The notes under the pieces: generated by a model | The model's database searches: none | What the model saw: only the letters and a program-made list of their open reading frames with translations | What the model was told of the DNA's origin: nothing | Translations under genes and position numbers: made by a program | Shown: positions 1-6,860 of the stretch, piece by piece | Position numbering within the stretch: position 1 is the first letter of the stretch | Layout: each line of letters begins with the position of its first letter | Assembly (NCBI GenBank): GCA_938041725.1 | Contig: CALISX010000152.1 | Location: forward strand, 1-10,503 | Reading direction: 5' to 3' | Length of the DNA stretch: 10,503 bases | From: an uncultured Lachnoanaerobaculum sp. | GTDB taxonomy: Bacteria > Bacillota > Clostridia > Lachnospirales > Lachnospiraceae

Positions 1-102
1 CCCAATCAATGTTACATTGGCTGCTTTTACCATGGCATCGGCCGCTTCAATGGCTCCCACCAATCCCTTTGTTTCCACCATGCCTAATGCATCTGCATTC
101 AT
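1..102 (-). CDS. BMC-H shell protein, PduA/PduJ type (partial, N-terminal 34 codons)
   Basis: This is the start of a single-domain BMC shell protein, the kind that forms the flat hexameric facets of a microcompartment and whose central pore passes small substrates. The visible residues, beginning [20 protein letters not shown], match the conserved first beta strand and helix of PduA/PduJ/EutM-type proteins, including the [21 protein letters not shown] block. The gene runs off the left edge, so its pore loop and C-terminus cannot be seen. The ATG at 102 follows a purine-rich AAGGGGG ribosome binding site. It lies 56 bases downstream of the pduB-like stop on the same strand, consistent with co-transcription. 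The family call is secure; PduA and PduJ cannot be told apart from this fragment. Confidence 0.93.
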   Translation of the reverse strand, partial: MNADALGMVETKGLVGAIEAADAMVKAANVTLIG

Positions 103-158
103 ATTTGAACCCCCTTATGGTCTGATGATTCAGGATACACCGATTTTCCGGCGCTTCT

Positions 159-941
159 TTAAATATACGGTGTTGTGGCGGACTTGGGCGCTTCTCCCAA
201 TGCCCCCAGCATCTTCTTTCCCGCCTCAATGGAGGCCCGCACCGCCTGACGCACTGCACCGGAATCTCCTGTGAAGGTGAGAATCACCTCGTTGGAGTAG
301 CTGGTGCCGTTTTTGGGGGAGCAGTACCCCACTACCTCCACATTGGCTGCCTTTACTGCAATATCCGCCAAAACCGCGCCAATGGCTGCAGGACCTGCAC
401 AGGTCATGCCAAAGGCCTTGCCCACAGGGGCCCCCAGAGCCTTTTCCAAACAGTAGCTGGCCCTTGCGGTATACTGAAACTCCAAATGTCCTGCATCATT
501 GGAGTACACATCTCCAAAATATTTGGGAAGCACCTGCAGGGCAATCTCCACTGCTCTTCTGGCATCAGACACATCCTCTGCGCCGATGTAGATCAGGCTT
601 CCGTGTCCGGCTCCCCCCTTGGTATCCCTGGCCAGCTCCACAGAGATCACCTCTGTATTGGTGGCCTTTACCGCCTCATCCACAGCCCAGATCTGGGGAC
701 CGGCCCCCACTCTGCCGCCAACGATGCCGACGGAACGGTACTTTCCAAGCTTCATAATATCCACCAGCATGGGATCCACGCTGGCAACCACCAAACCAAT
801 GGTATCTCCAATGGCTGTTCCCACAAACTCAGTCATTCCAATGGAACTGCCGGACTCCTGAAGGGGGCTTTCCTTTTGTTCCCCGATCCCCAGCTCCGCA
901 GAAACCTGCTTCATGACTTTCTCAATTAACTGCTGATCCAT
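159..941 (-). CDS. pduB: PduB-type trimeric (BMC-T) shell protein
   Basis: This 260-residue protein has two tandem BMC domains and forms pseudohexameric trimers in the shell of a microcompartment. Alignment from memory with Salmonella PduB is close over nearly the whole length: SLTEFVGTAIGDTLGLV-like residues at about 36-52, KATNTEV at 92-98, the RDTKGGAGHGSLI stretch at 105-117, and SNEVILTFTGDSGAVRQAV at 216-234. The N-terminal helix (MDQQLIEKVMKQVSAELG) is amphipathic. In Salmonella the PduB N-terminus ties the enzyme core to the shell. I chose the ATG at 941 because GGAGG sits 6 bases upstream. An in-frame ATG at 968 would overlap the activase gene and adds a basic stretch not seen in the family. 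The gene begins 16 bases after the activase stop, so the two are probably one operon. Confidence 0.94.
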   Translation of the reverse strand: MDQQLIEKVMKQVSAELGIGEQKESPLQESGSSIGMTEFVGTAIGDTIGLVVASVDPMLVDIMKLGKYRSVGIVGGRVGAGPQIWAVDEAVKATNTEVISVELARDTKGGAGHGSLIYIGAEDVSDARRAVEIALQVLPKYFGDVYSNDAGHLEFQYTARASYCLEKALGAPVGKAFGMTCAGPAAIGAVLADIAVKAANVEVVGYCSPKNGTSYSNEVILTFTGDSGAVRQAVRASIEAGKKMLGALGEAPKSATTPYI

Positions 942-957
942 TTTTTTCCTCCATGAC

Positions 958-1875
958 TTAACCGCCAATAATACATTGTAAGCCGCAGTCTTCCACCGCC
1001 TTCTTACATTCCTCTAAATCCTTAGGCGACATATTCTTTAGTTCCTTTAGTGTATACTCCCTGCCCATCAGCCCATACTTGTTTTCTCCAAAGGAGTGGT
1101 ATGGCAAAAGATGAACCGTCTGAACCCCGGTAAGGGTTTTGGCAAAGTCCGCAATATCCCTGATCTCCTCCACAGAGTAGTTAAAGCCCGGAATTACCGG
1201 AACACGAACCACTGTTTTGGAAATCTTTGCAATTTCCCTGGCATTTTTTAAAACCAGATCATTGGTCACACCGGTATACTCCTTATGCTTGTCCCGATTC
1301 ATATGCTTAATATCCAAAAGTACCGTATCCACATAGGGAATCACCTGGTCAATGGCTTCCCTGCTTCCCACCCCTGTGGTTTCCATGGCTGTATTCCATC
1401 CCTGGGCCTTGCATCCTTTTAGAAGCTGGGAGGCAAAATCAGACTGCACCAAAGGCTCCCCTCCGGAGAGGGTGATGCCCCCTCCCGAGTGCCTGTAGGT
1501 GGTGGCATCCTTTTTCAATTCCCGGATCAACTGCTGAACCGACATTTTCTTTCCCTTCAGCACCAGAGCCGAGACGGGGCAGACATGGGCGCAGTCTCCA
1601 TTTCCCTGACATAAATCCCGATTCACAAAGTTTTTGTTTTCTCTGCTCAGAGCATGGTTTTTACAGGCAGGGATACAGCGTCCGCAGTGGATACAATCCT
1701 CTGCCTTATACATAAGAACCGGTTCCAGACTTTGGGATTCCGGATTGCTGCACCACAAGCAGGAAAGAGGACAGCCCTTCAAAAACACAATGGTGCGGAT
1801 TCCCGGCCCGTCATGCAGGGAAAACCTTTGTATATTGAACACAGCACCTGTCAGATTATAATTGATTGACTCCAT
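958..1875 (-). CDS. Glycyl radical enzyme activase, radical SAM (diol dehydratase activator)
   Basis: This cytoplasmic, oxygen-sensitive enzyme uses S-adenosylmethionine and a [4Fe-4S] cluster to abstract hydrogen from the catalytic glycine of its partner, here the dehydratase encoded just upstream. The radical-SAM triad is C35-x3-C39-x2-C42 in GCPLSCLWCSNPE. An inserted ferredoxin-like domain follows, with cluster I ligands C61, C64, C67 and C71. A second group at C89, C95 and C99 has Asn92 where a fourth cysteine is expected. The GGG/SGGEP motif for SAM binding is at 131-141. The C-terminal LLPYHSFGENKYGLMGREYT block (256-275) closely resembles Clostridium butyricum DhaB2, the activator of B12-independent glycerol dehydratase. 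Length (305 aa) is normal. The gene lies 59 bases after the dehydratase stop, with a hairpin between them, and 16 bases before the pduB-like gene. Confidence 0.95.
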   Translation of the reverse strand: MESINYNLTGAVFNIQRFSLHDGPGIRTIVFLKGCPLSCLWCSNPESQSLEPVLMYKAEDCIHCGRCIPACKNHALSRENKNFVNRDLCQGNGDCAHVCPVSALVLKGKKMSVQQLIRELKKDATTYRHSGGGITLSGGEPLVQSDFASQLLKGCKAQGWNTAMETTGVGSREAIDQVIPYVDTVLLDIKHMNRDKHKEYTGVTNDLVLKNAREIAKISKTVVRVPVIPGFNYSVEEIRDIADFAKTLTGVQTVHLLPYHSFGENKYGLMGREYTLKELKNMSPKDLEECKKAVEDCGLQCIIGG

Positions 1876-1899
1876 GTCCTGCCCCCTTTGCTAGACTGC

Positions 1900-1925
1900 C
1901 CCCCTGTAAAAACCTTTCCAGGGGG
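1900..1925 (-). other. Intercistronic hairpin between dehydratase and activase genes
   Basis: CCCCCTG and CAGGGGG arms (7 bp, 12-base loop) form a perfect inverted repeat in the 59-base gap between the dehydratase stop and the activase start. No U-run follows on the minus strand, so it is not a standard terminator. It may be an mRNA processing or stability element that sets enzyme and activase levels apart. The structure is seen in the sequence; the role is inferred. Confidence 0.5.
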
Positions 1926-1934
1926 AAACACGGG

Positions 1935-4502
1935 TTAATTGAAAGTCTGCTCTGTACGGCTGATAATATCATCCTGTACTTCTTTGGCAAGAACCGTAAA
2001 CTGAGCGCTGTATCCGGCCACTCGAACCACCAGATCCTTGTAATCCTCAGGATTCTTTTGGGCCGCCAGCAGGGTTTCTCTATTGATAACATTAAACTGT
2101 ACATGCATTCCCTTGTGGTCAAAATAGGAACGAACCACAGAGGAAAATCTTTTCAGTCCCTCATCTCCTTCCAGTGCAGAGGGAAGGAATTTCTGATTGT
2201 ACAGGGTTCCGTTGGAATAGTTGGCATGATCCAGCTTGGCCACAGACATGGCTGCTGCCGTAGGTCCATTGGTATCCTTTCCCTGTCTGGGGGATACGCC
2301 GTCTGCCAGGGGTGCTTTTGCCAGTCTGCCGTCGGGCAAGGCTCCTACATCCTTTCCAAACAATACATTGGCCGATACGGGATAGCATCCTGCCTGGAAC
2401 TGTCCGCCTCTGGGATTTTTATACCGCTCCACCTCATGGGAGTAGATCTGTCCGCAGCGTCTGGCAATCATATCCACCTCGTCCTCGTCATTGCCGTACC
2501 AGGGCGTCTTTTCCATGATCCGCTTAATCTGGGCATACTCTTCATTGACACAGGATGCCTCCGGCTTTCCTTCCGCCGGTGTGGGCCAGTGACAGGGCTT
2601 GGGAGCAGAAAGCTGGGCCTGGAGCTGGGCCAGGTTGATGGAGCCGTTATTGCTGAGAATCCGCTTCACAGCCTCGTAAATCCTTGCCTCATCATCCACA
2701 GCGGCTACTGCTGCCACAGGGGACTGGGCGCTGCATACATAACCAAAGTTGTTGGCCAGGGCCTCCTTCAGCTGGGCCAGCGTTACTTCCTTGTTCTCAA
2801 ACACATGCTTTTTGATGGCGCAGAGGGAGTCGCCGCAGTCTGCCACACCAAAGGCCTGGGGACCGGTGAAGTTGTAAATGGCTCCGCCCTCCTGCACGCT
2901 CTTTCCTCTGGCGATACAGTCATCCACCAAAGCAGAAAGGAAGGGAAGGGGGGCTCTTTCTGCATGGGCAAAATCCACACAGTTGTCTGCTTCCACCAGA
3001 TGGTATACAAAATACTCCATCTGCTTTTTGTAGGCTGCAAAAATATCCTCCAGACAGGTAAAGGAGGTAAGATCTCCCGTCTGGGGACCCAGTTGCTTGT
3101 CTCCCACCTTTCCGTTGTTTAAGGTGATTTCCAAAACCTTTGCAATATTGAAGAAGGCCGCATCATGCCATCCCTCTGTCTTATGGGGGCACTGGGGCTC
3201 CACACATCCGATGATACAGTAGCTTCTGGCATCTGCCAGGGAAACCCCTCTGTTACACAATGCAGGAATAATTACTTCATCATTGTACATTGCCGGAACT
3301 CCCAGACCCAGACGAACCACTTCACAGGCCCTGTACAAAAACTCATCCGGGGTGTTTTGATGTACCCGAATGGAGAAGGAGGGTGCCGGCAGGGCCACAT
3401 GGGCTACCGCCTCCATACACATATAGGACATGTCATTGGTGGCATCCAATCCGTCCTCTGTCTGTCCTCCCACAATCAGATTCTGGAAAACCGCATAGCC
3501 TGCAAAGGCCTGGGCAGAAACCTCATCACGGGTCTTGTTTACATCATTTAATTTGATCCAGATGCAGTCCACCAGCTCCTGGGCAAACTCTCTGGAAATG
3601 CTCTTATCCGCTGCCAGATAGGGATACATATATTGGTCAAAACGTCCGGGAGAAATGGAATGTCCATTGGCTTCGATCTGTAAGAGAATCTGGACAAACC
3701 AAAATGCCTGGCAGGCCTCATAGAAATTGGTGGCGCCCCTTTCCGGAACTCTGTCACAGTTGGCGGCGATTTGCAAAAGCTCTGCCTTTCTGGCAGGATC
3801 TGCACAGGTGGCAGCCATTTCCCTGGCCTTAGCTGCATAACGATGGGCAAAATGGATGGCCGCCGTATAGGTGATGACCAATGCCTCATAGAAATTTTTC
3901 TTTTTTATGTATTCCGGATCGCTCAGATCCATTTTTGCCATGGCATCCAAGGCCTGCTTGATGATTCCCGTAAAACCAATGGCCAGGACCTTGCCATAGT
4001 CCACACTTACATGGCCTACTCCCCCGTAAAAATAGTTGCCCACGGTGAATACTCCATTGGCCATACAGTCCTTGGTTTCCTGAGACATATAGGACTCAGC
4101 CAGCGCACTGGTGGTTTTTCCCTTCCAGTATTTAAAAGCTTCCTGAAGCTCCCGGGCCGTTTCCTTTGGAATCTGGAAGGGATCCGCCATTCTGGTGCTC
4201 ATGGTATCAAATTCCTTTTCCACCCACTCATAGGAAAACTCCGGACAAATCTCTGTGGAACGGAGATTCTTGGTAATGGCTCCTACAATCAGCTCATCCC
4301 CATGAATGGTAACAGGGAGATTGTTAAAAATCTTCTCTGCTGCCTTGGCCCGGCGCATAATAGGGGATAATTCCTCTGTTTCCTTGTAAGACTCCGTTAC
4401 TAAAACAGCTCTCTCAGACTCCACATAGGGAACTGCGTCCACAATGGCTCTTTTCAGGCGCTTTACCCGATCAGTGGGCTCTGTAAAACCTTTTGCTAAC
4501 AT
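1935..4502 (-). CDS. B12-independent glycyl radical diol dehydratase (propanediol/glycerol dehydratase)
   Basis: This 855-residue glycyl radical enzyme dehydrates a vicinal diol to an aldehyde without cobalamin (1,2-propanediol to propanal, or glycerol to 3-hydroxypropanal). The N-terminus aligns with C. butyricum DhaB1 from residue 1, and active-site residues fall at identical numbers: His164, His281-Ser282 (NGHSISPGRFDQ), Cys433 and Glu435 (GCVEPQ), and Asp447. The radical glycine is Gly830 in RVAGYSAQF, and Tyr707 matches DhaB1 Tyr640. The 67-residue offset between the halves is explained by an insertion at about 587-653 with an amphipathic helix, absent from DhaB1 as I recall it. There is no N-terminal extension of the kind seen in choline lyase CutC. 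The ATG at 4502 follows AAGGAGG by 7 bases. The pduB-like neighbour favours propanediol, but glycerol cannot be excluded. Confidence 0.95.
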   Translation of the reverse strand: MLAKGFTEPTDRVKRLKRAIVDAVPYVESERAVLVTESYKETEELSPIMRRAKAAEKIFNNLPVTIHGDELIVGAITKNLRSTEICPEFSYEWVEKEFDTMSTRMADPFQIPKETARELQEAFKYWKGKTTSALAESYMSQETKDCMANGVFTVGNYFYGGVGHVSVDYGKVLAIGFTGIIKQALDAMAKMDLSDPEYIKKKNFYEALVITYTAAIHFAHRYAAKAREMAATCADPARKAELLQIAANCDRVPERGATNFYEACQAFWFVQILLQIEANGHSISPGRFDQYMYPYLAADKSISREFAQELVDCIWIKLNDVNKTRDEVSAQAFAGYAVFQNLIVGGQTEDGLDATNDMSYMCMEAVAHVALPAPSFSIRVHQNTPDEFLYRACEVVRLGLGVPAMYNDEVIIPALCNRGVSLADARSYCIIGCVEPQCPHKTEGWHDAAFFNIAKVLEITLNNGKVGDKQLGPQTGDLTSFTCLEDIFAAYKKQMEYFVYHLVEADNCVDFAHAERAPLPFLSALVDDCIARGKSVQEGGAIYNFTGPQAFGVADCGDSLCAIKKHVFENKEVTLAQLKEALANNFGYVCSAQSPVAAVAAVDDEARIYEAVKRILSNNGSINLAQLQAQLSAPKPCHWPTPAEGKPEASCVNEEYAQIKRIMEKTPWYGNDEDEVDMIARRCGQIYSHEVERYKNPRGGQFQAGCYPVSANVLFGKDVGALPDGRLAKAPLADGVSPRQGKDTNGPTAAAMSVAKLDHANYSNGTLYNQKFLPSALEGDEGLKRFSSVVRSYFDHKGMHVQFNVINRETLLAAQKNPEDYKDLVVRVAGYSAQFTVLAKEVQDDIISRTEQTFN
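2544..2744 (-). other. Insertion in the dehydratase, candidate internal encapsulation peptide
   Basis: These codons encode residues 587-653 of the dehydratase. Compared from memory with C. butyricum DhaB1 they are extra: flanking segments TLAQLKEALANNF and EEYAQIKRIMEKTPWYGND align directly to adjacent DhaB1 segments. The insert has an Ala/Val/Ser-rich linker (591-602), a predicted amphipathic helix DDEARIYEAVKRILSNN (603-619), a second short helical stretch with leucines at 624, 627 and 631, then a Pro-rich linker (634-648). Linker-helix-linker is the usual form of BMC encapsulation peptides, though these normally sit at a terminus. The insertion is well supported by residue numbering; targeting is inferred. 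Confidence 0.65.
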
Positions 4503-4544
4503 ACATATCCTCCTTCGTGCTTTAAAATTTCAACAACTACTGCC

Positions 4545-4550
4545 ATACTA
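4545..4550 (-). promoter_or_regulatory. Weak -10-like hexamer upstream of the dehydratase gene
   Basis: The 169-base gap between the DJ-1-like gene and the dehydratase is AT-rich and carries TAGTAT at this position on the minus strand, about 43 bases before the start codon. The hexamer 17 bases upstream (TTTTAT) is a poor -35, so a dedicated dehydratase promoter is possible but not demonstrated. Confidence 0.25.
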
Positions 4551-4638
4551 TCCCAGGCATTTTGAAAATAAAACATAGATTACAAACTAAAAATCAGAAA
4601 TTTTCAGTACTAATTCTCTGTATTTTTTTAAGTCCACA

Positions 4639-4670
4639 CAGCACTCCGCTGCAAAGCAGCTTGTGTGCTG
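4639..4670 (-). other. Two-part hairpin just after the DJ-1/PfpI gene
   Basis: Outer arms CAGCAC/GTGCTG (6 bp) and inner arms GCTGC/GCAGC (5 bp) around an AAA loop, with a small internal loop, form a stem starting 2 bases beyond the DJ-1-like stop codon. On the minus strand it is followed by TGTGGACTTAAAAAAA and not by a U-run, so complete rho-independent termination is unlikely. It could attenuate read-through into the dehydratase or mark an RNA-processing site. Confidence 0.45.
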
Positions 4671-4671
4671 C

Positions 4672-5241
4672 TTATACACCTGCCTCCAACAGTTTTAGAA
4701 ATCCCCGTATAATCTCCACGTTCCCCGGCCAGGCAGGGGAGGTAACCAGATTTTCATAAATCAAAGCCTCATGGGCCTCTTTTTCCACAAAAATCCCCCC
4801 CGCAGCCTCCACCTCCGGACGAACCGCACAATAGGCCGTTACCCTCTTGCCCCGAACCACATCTGCCGCCGTCAAAATCTGCACCCCATGGCAGATGGCC
4901 GCCACCGGCTTTTTCAGATCCATAAAAAAACGCACCATGTCCAGTACCCTGGGATCCAGGCGCAGATACTCCGGGGCTCTTCCCCCGGATAAGAACAAAC
5001 CGTCATACTCCTCCAGCTTGACATACCGGAAGGCAGCATTTAATACAAAATTATGTCCTGGCTTTTCCGAATAGGTTTGGGCCCCCTCAAAATCATGGAC
5101 AGCGGTTTTGATCACATCCCCGGCCTCCTTATCAGGGCAAACCACATCCACAGCCACTCCCGCAATCAAAAGTCCCTGATAGGGAACCATCACCTCATAA
5201 TCCTCTGTGTAGTCTCCAGCCAGCAGCAGTACCCTTTTCAC
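4672..5241 (-). CDS. DJ-1/PfpI (class I glutamine amidotransferase-like) family protein
   Basis: This 189-residue soluble protein belongs to the DJ-1/PfpI superfamily, whose members include carbonyl-stress (deglycase/glyoxalase-like) proteins and chaperone-like or putative proteases. It has the expected N-terminal strand and loop ([16 protein letters not shown], conserved Glu16), the GGRAPEYLR motif at 86-94, the nucleophile elbow AICHGVQIL with Cys117-His118, and the C-terminal [10 protein letters not shown] stretch. I chose the GTG at 5241 because AGGAGG lies 8 bases upstream and the protein then begins at the family's normal first strand. An ATG at 5319 would add 26 unusual residues. It is the first gene of the minus-strand run that continues into the dehydratase. 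A role in handling reactive aldehydes is an inference from context; the substrate is unknown. Confidence 0.85.
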   Translation of the reverse strand: MKRVLLLAGDYTEDYEVMVPYQGLLIAGVAVDVVCPDKEAGDVIKTAVHDFEGAQTYSEKPGHNFVLNAAFRYVKLEEYDGLFLSGGRAPEYLRLDPRVLDMVRFFMDLKKPVAAICHGVQILTAADVVRGKRVTAYCAVRPEVEAAGGIFVEKEAHEALIYENLVTSPAWPGNVEIIRGFLKLLEAGV

Positions 5242-5305
5242 CCAAAAAACCTCCTTTCTCCTTTCATCCTTGGTTCCTGTTTTTATTCTCTGATGAAATT
5301 TTAAC

Positions 5306-5329
5306 ACCACAGTTTTCATTTTCTGTGGT
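5306..5329. repeat. Inverted repeat ACCACAG-N10-CTGTGGT, candidate operator
   Basis: Perfect 7-bp arms surround an AT-only-but-one 10-base spacer in the divergent intergenic region, 65 bases upstream of the DJ-1-like start. It overlaps or lies just downstream of a possible minus-strand -10 element (TATTAC, 5328-5333). This placement suits a repressor site, but no regulator gene is in the window. Confidence 0.5.
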
Positions 5330-5354
5330 AATACCCAAACTGAATTTCTGTAAA
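5328..5354 (-). promoter_or_regulatory. Possible minus-strand promoter for the DJ-1/dehydratase operon
   Basis: On the minus strand TTTACA (5349-5354, five of six matches to TTGACA) is followed after 15 bases by TATTAC (5328-5333, four of six matches to TATAAT). The spacer is shorter than ideal. No better pair was found upstream of the DJ-1-like gene, so this is a tentative call. Confidence 0.35.
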
Positions 5355-5378
5355 ATCCAGACCTCCCTTCAGTTACAA

Positions 5379-5395
5379 GTATTATTGTATAATAC
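5379..5395. repeat. Perfect palindrome GTATTAT-TGT-ATAATAC, candidate operator
   Basis: A perfect 7-3-7 inverted repeat lies between the two divergent operons. It extends to 11-bp arms with one mismatch (5375-5399, outer ACA/TGT). It is centred about 112 bases upstream of pduS and about 146 bases upstream of the DJ-1-like start, a position from which one protein could control both directions. The repeat is certain; the function is inferred. Confidence 0.55.
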
Positions 5396-5417
5396 CTGTT
5401 TTAGGAATTGAGATTCA

Positions 5418-5446
5418 TTGTGAATTATGTCCCGGCTTTCTATAAT
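5418..5446 (+). promoter_or_regulatory. Sigma-70/SigA-type promoter for the pduS-pduT-glcG-like operon
   Basis: TTGTGA (5418-5423) and a consensus TATAAT (5441-5446) are separated by exactly 17 bases. Transcription would start near 5453, giving a leader of about 45 bases before the pduS ATG at 5499. The ribosome binding site AAAGGAG ends 4 bases before the ATG. Confidence 0.7.
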
Positions 5447-5498
5447 GGTAGATATAAAAGTAGGGAAATAGAAATCGTAAGGATACGAAAGGAGATAT

Positions 5499-6860
5499 AT
5501 GACACTGTTAGAGCAAATCGAAGCCGCCGGCATTGTGGGCTGCGGCGGTGCAGGTTTTCCCACCCATGTGAAACTCAACTGCACTGTGGAATATATGATT
5601 ATCAATGCGGCGGAATGCGAACCCTTGCTGCGCACAGACCGCTGGCTTATGATCCATGAAGCGGATAAAATTGTGGCAGCCGCAGATATGGTGGGGGATA
5701 TGATTCAGGCCAGGAACCGCTTCCTTGCCCTGAAGGAAACCTATGGGGAGGAAATTGCCGCCCTAAAGGAGGCCATCCAAAGGAAGAACAGCCCCCTAAG
5801 GCTCTATAAAATGAAAAACTTTTACCCTGCGGGGGACGAACAGATTATGGTATGCGACATTACCGGCCGCAGCGTTCCCCCCTCCGGCATCCCCCTGGAT
5901 GTACAGACTGTGGTATCCAATGCGGCCACCATGCACTCCATTTATCATGCTTCCCAGAACCAGGCCTTTACTAAAAAATACCTCACCATGACGGGAGCGG
6001 TGGCCTCCCCCTGCATTGTCCATGCCCCCCTGGGAACTTCCTTTAAGGACTGCCTGGCCATGGCAGGAGGAAGTCTTCTCTCCTCCTACCATGTGGTCTG
6101 CGGCGGTCCCATGATGGGAAAATGCTATACTAAGGAAGAAGCCCAAAATCTTGTGGTTACCAAAACCACCTCCGGCTTTATTATCCTGAGAGATGATACC
6201 AATCTGGTGCAAAGACATGAACTGCCCCTTCGCTTTACCCTCCGACAGGCCAAAATGAGCTGCATCCAGTGTACCTTCTGCACCCAGATGTGCCCCAGAT
6301 ATTTAACAGGCCATCCCCTGAAACCCCATTTAATTATGCGAAAGCTGGCCTATGCCCAAAATGTGGAGGATATCCTGGAGGATGATCATGTACAGCAGGC
6401 TATGATCTGCAGTGAATGCGGTATTTGCGAAACCTATGCCTGCCCCATGGGGCTGCAGCCCCGGCAGGTGAATATTTATGTAAAAAACAAGCTGCGGGAA
6501 AAGAAATTCCGCTATCCCAAGCCCGCAGAAACCTTTACCCAGCTGGAGGAGCGGGAATTTCGCAAAATTTCCTCCAGACGTTTGGCTGCCCGGCTGGAGG
6601 TGGAGGAATACTATGATTATCATATTGACCGCCTGGCAAAGGCCCATCCCCAAGTGGTGCGCCTTCCCCTTAGCCAGCATATCGGAGCACCCAGCGCCCC
6701 CCTGGTTTCGGAGGGGGATCTGGTGGAGGAGGGACAGCGTATCGCCAGTATTCCCCCAAAGTCTTTGGGGGCCAATCTTCACGCCAGCATTACAGGTACT
6801 GTCATAGAGGTTAACAGCAAAGAGGTGGTGATTGCCGCAGATAACAGGAGGAACCAATGA
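5499..6860 (+). CDS. pduS: PduS-like RnfC-type iron-sulfur flavoprotein
   Basis: This 453-residue protein matches PduS, which in B12-dependent Pdu systems reduces cobalamin and belongs to the RnfC/Nqo1-like electron-transfer family. The glycine-rich GCGGAGFPTHVK at 14-25 is the NADH/FMN-binding signature, and INAAECEP at 35-42 is also typical. Two [4Fe-4S] sites are clear: C255, C258, C261, C265 and C304, C307, C310, C315. The C-terminus (about 383-446) looks like the beta-rich barrel/sandwich domain of RnfC proteins, with GDLVEEGQRIA. Length is normal (Salmonella PduS is about 451). It is first in a plus-strand operon and overlaps pduT by 4 bases (ATGA), suggesting coupled translation. With no B12 enzyme nearby, a job in NADH oxidation, or in supplying electrons to the activase or across the shell through PduT, is more likely than cobalamin reduction. 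That is inference. Confidence 0.93.
   Translation: MTLLEQIEAAGIVGCGGAGFPTHVKLNCTVEYMIINAAECEPLLRTDRWLMIHEADKIVAAADMVGDMIQARNRFLALKETYGEEIAALKEAIQRKNSPLRLYKMKNFYPAGDEQIMVCDITGRSVPPSGIPLDVQTVVSNAATMHSIYHASQNQAFTKKYLTMTGAVASPCIVHAPLGTSFKDCLAMAGGSLLSSYHVVCGGPMMGKCYTKEEAQNLVVTKTTSGFIILRDDTNLVQRHELPLRFTLRQAKMSCIQCTFCTQMCPRYLTGHPLKPHLIMRKLAYAQNVEDILEDDHVQQAMICSECGICETYACPMGLQPRQVNIYVKNKLREKKFRYPKPAETFTQLEEREFRKISSRRLAARLEVEEYYDYHIDRLAKAHPQVVRLPLSQHIGAPSAPLVSEGDLVEEGQRIASIPPKSLGANLHASITGTVIEVNSKEVVIAADNRRNQ

Noticed and set aside
834..836. Internal start for a short PduB' form (Met36, as at Met38 of Salmonella PduB)
   Set aside because: The Met aligns with the PduB' start, but the nearest AGGAG is about 19 bases upstream, too far for good initiation. 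It is possible but not supported.
942..968. Upstream ATG extending the pduB-like gene by 9 codons
   Set aside because: It overlaps the activase 3' end, lacks a good ribosome binding site, and adds a basic stretch. The ATG at 941 has GGAGG at ideal spacing.
1866..3122. 418-codon open frame on the plus strand
   Set aside because: It lies antisense to the dehydratase, whose active-site and radical motifs are complete. The plus-strand translation has no recognisable domain.
3771..4370. 199-codon open frame on the plus strand
   Set aside because: It is antisense to the N-terminal part of the dehydratase, with no ribosome binding site or family features.
5388..5393. TATAAT inside the palindrome as a plus-strand promoter
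   Set aside because: The hexamer 17 bases upstream (CCCTTC) is not a -35 and there is no TG extension. The TTGTGA/TATAAT pair at 5418-5446 is much better.
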